A stretch of 12,999 nt of DNA from Ruminococcus sp. UBA4240 (lineage in GTDB: Bacteria; Bacillota; Clostridia; Oscillospirales; Ruminococcaceae), in NCBI GenBank assembly GCA_002395525.1, contig DGXE01000080.1, positions 1 to 12,999 on the forward strand. The letters are read 5' to 3'. A program made the translations under genes and the position numbers. This document shows positions 12,334 to 12,999 of the stretch, in pieces. Below the pieces are notes generated by a model. It was given only the letters and a program-made list of their open reading frames with translations, did not search any database and was not told where the DNA came from. Positions within the stretch are counted from its first letter, which is position 1. Every line of letters begins with the position of its first letter.

Positions 12334-12999
12334 TCAGTTGATAACAGTCTTCTCTGTTTCCTTGTCGAAGATGTGGATCTTGTTGGGATCGATGGCAACG
12401 GAGATAGTGTCCTGAGGACGGGCTGTGGATCTGGGATCAACTCTTGCAGTAAGGGGAATACCCTCGCAGGTGAGGTACAAATAGGTCTCTGCGCCCATCA
12501 TTTCGGTGATCTCAACGTCAGCCTCGATAACGCCGGTGTTAGCAGCGGAGAGGAACATCTCCTCATCATGGATATCCTCGGGACGGACACCGAGAACGAT
12601 CTCCTTGTCAACGAGCTCGCTGAGTGCCAGGTCATCCACCTTAGCCTCGGGGATCTCAACATAGTACTTCTTGCCGCGGGTGGTCTTGGTATCCTCGGAA
12701 CCGAATTCCACGGTGTACTTGTCATCTATCTTTCTGAGAACTGCGTCGATGAAGTTCATCTGGGGAGAACCCATGAATCCTGCAACGAACTGGTTTACAG
12801 GGCTGGTATAGAGGTTCTGGGGAGTATCTACCTGCTGAACGAAGCCGTCCTTCATAACAACGATACGGTCGCCCATGGTCATAGCCTCTGTCTGGTCATG
12901 AGTAACGTAGATGAATGTGGTGCCCAGCTTCTGATGGAGCTTGGAGATCTCGGTTCTCATCTGTGCTCTCAGCTTTGCATCCAGGTTGGAAAGAGGCTC
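12334..12999 (-). CDS. ugpC: Sugar ABC transporter ATP-binding protein, MsmX/UgpC/MalK type (N-terminus outside window)
   Basis: The last 221 residues of a carbohydrate-importer ATPase, which hydrolyses ATP on the cytoplasmic face to drive sugar uptake by CUT1-family permeases. The visible part begins at the end of Walker B and the D-loop (EPLSNLDAKLR), continues to the H-loop (YVTHDQTEAMTMGDRIVVM) and VDTPQNLYTSPVNQFVAGFMGSP. It ends in the C-terminal TOBE/regulatory domain (VLGVRPEDIHDEEM) characteristic of this subfamily. Walker A and the signature motif lie beyond the right edge. The frame is open to 12999, so the ATG at 12960 is internal. In many Firmicutes a single MsmX-type ATPase serves several sugar importers. 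That may apply here, as no permease or binding-protein gene follows it before its terminator. Confidence 0.93.
   Translation of the reverse strand, partial: EPLSNLDAKLRAQMRTEISKLHQKLGTTFIYVTHDQTEAMTMGDRIVVMKDGFVQQVDTPQNLYTSPVNQFVAGFMGSPQMNFIDAVLRKIDDKYTVEFGSEDTKTTRGKKYYVEIPEAKVDDLALSELVDKEIVLGVRPEDIHDEEMFLSAANTGVIEADVEITEMMGAETYLYLTCEGIPLTARVDPRSTARPQDTISVAIDPNKIHIFDKETEKTVIN

Overview
The window looks like an accessory stretch of a Gram-positive, anaerobic gut-type Clostridia genome, most likely Oscillospiraceae (Ruminococcus-like). This is inference. It rests on strong AGGAGG-type ribosome sites, sigma-A promoters with 17-bp spacers, an MsmX/UgpC-type sugar ABC ATPase, a holin-like type I toxin, and three secreted proteins with Glu/Ala/Val-rich linkers and a Lys/Arg-ended membrane tail. 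Most coding DNA appears to be near 50% GC, with one sharply AT-rich block inside a restriction-modification gene.

Layout. 1-241: C-terminal end of an unidentified gene entering from the left. 393-420: GC-rich terminator. 550-2217 (-): glutamate-family (DAACS/SDF) sodium symporter with an extra N-terminal cytoplasmic domain and a changed substrate-site residue. 2597-3229 (-): Fic AMP-transferase. 3383-6208 (+): single-chain MmeI-like (type IIL/IIG) restriction-modification enzyme, divergent from fic. 6239-7187 (-): RhuM-Fic/Doc gene broken by a frameshift. It sits between two 115-bp direct copies of the 3' end of the R-M gene. 7426-7776 (+): small membrane protein. 7940-8552 (-): HicAB toxin-antitoxin pair. 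8662-9648 (-): first secreted paralogue. 9916-10218: compact type I toxin-antitoxin locus (28-residue membrane peptide and convergent antisense RNA). 10317-11099 and 11137-11937 (-): two more secreted paralogues, probably cotranscribed. 12334-12999 (-): sugar ABC transporter ATPase, cut by the right edge.

How it fits together. From 2.6 to 10.2 kb this is a defence/stability island. It holds one R-M enzyme, two Fic-domain genes, a type II TA pair and a type I TA pair, most with their own recognisable promoter. There is direct evidence of rearrangement. The R-M gene is mosaic: an AT-rich block runs from the NPPF motif through the target-recognition region, between GC-richer flanks. Its 3' end is duplicated around the RhuM cassette. 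The right part (8.6-13 kb) looks like cell-envelope and sugar-uptake functions. The three secreted proteins share a 26-residue C-terminal tail starting T-G-N, which suggests a common surface-sorting or retention mechanism.

The strongest candidates for something undescribed are the TGN-tailed paralogue family, the mosaic R-M gene with 3'-end remnants around a toxin cassette, and the convergent type I TA locus, whose toxin ribosome site lies in a GAAA-capped hairpin.
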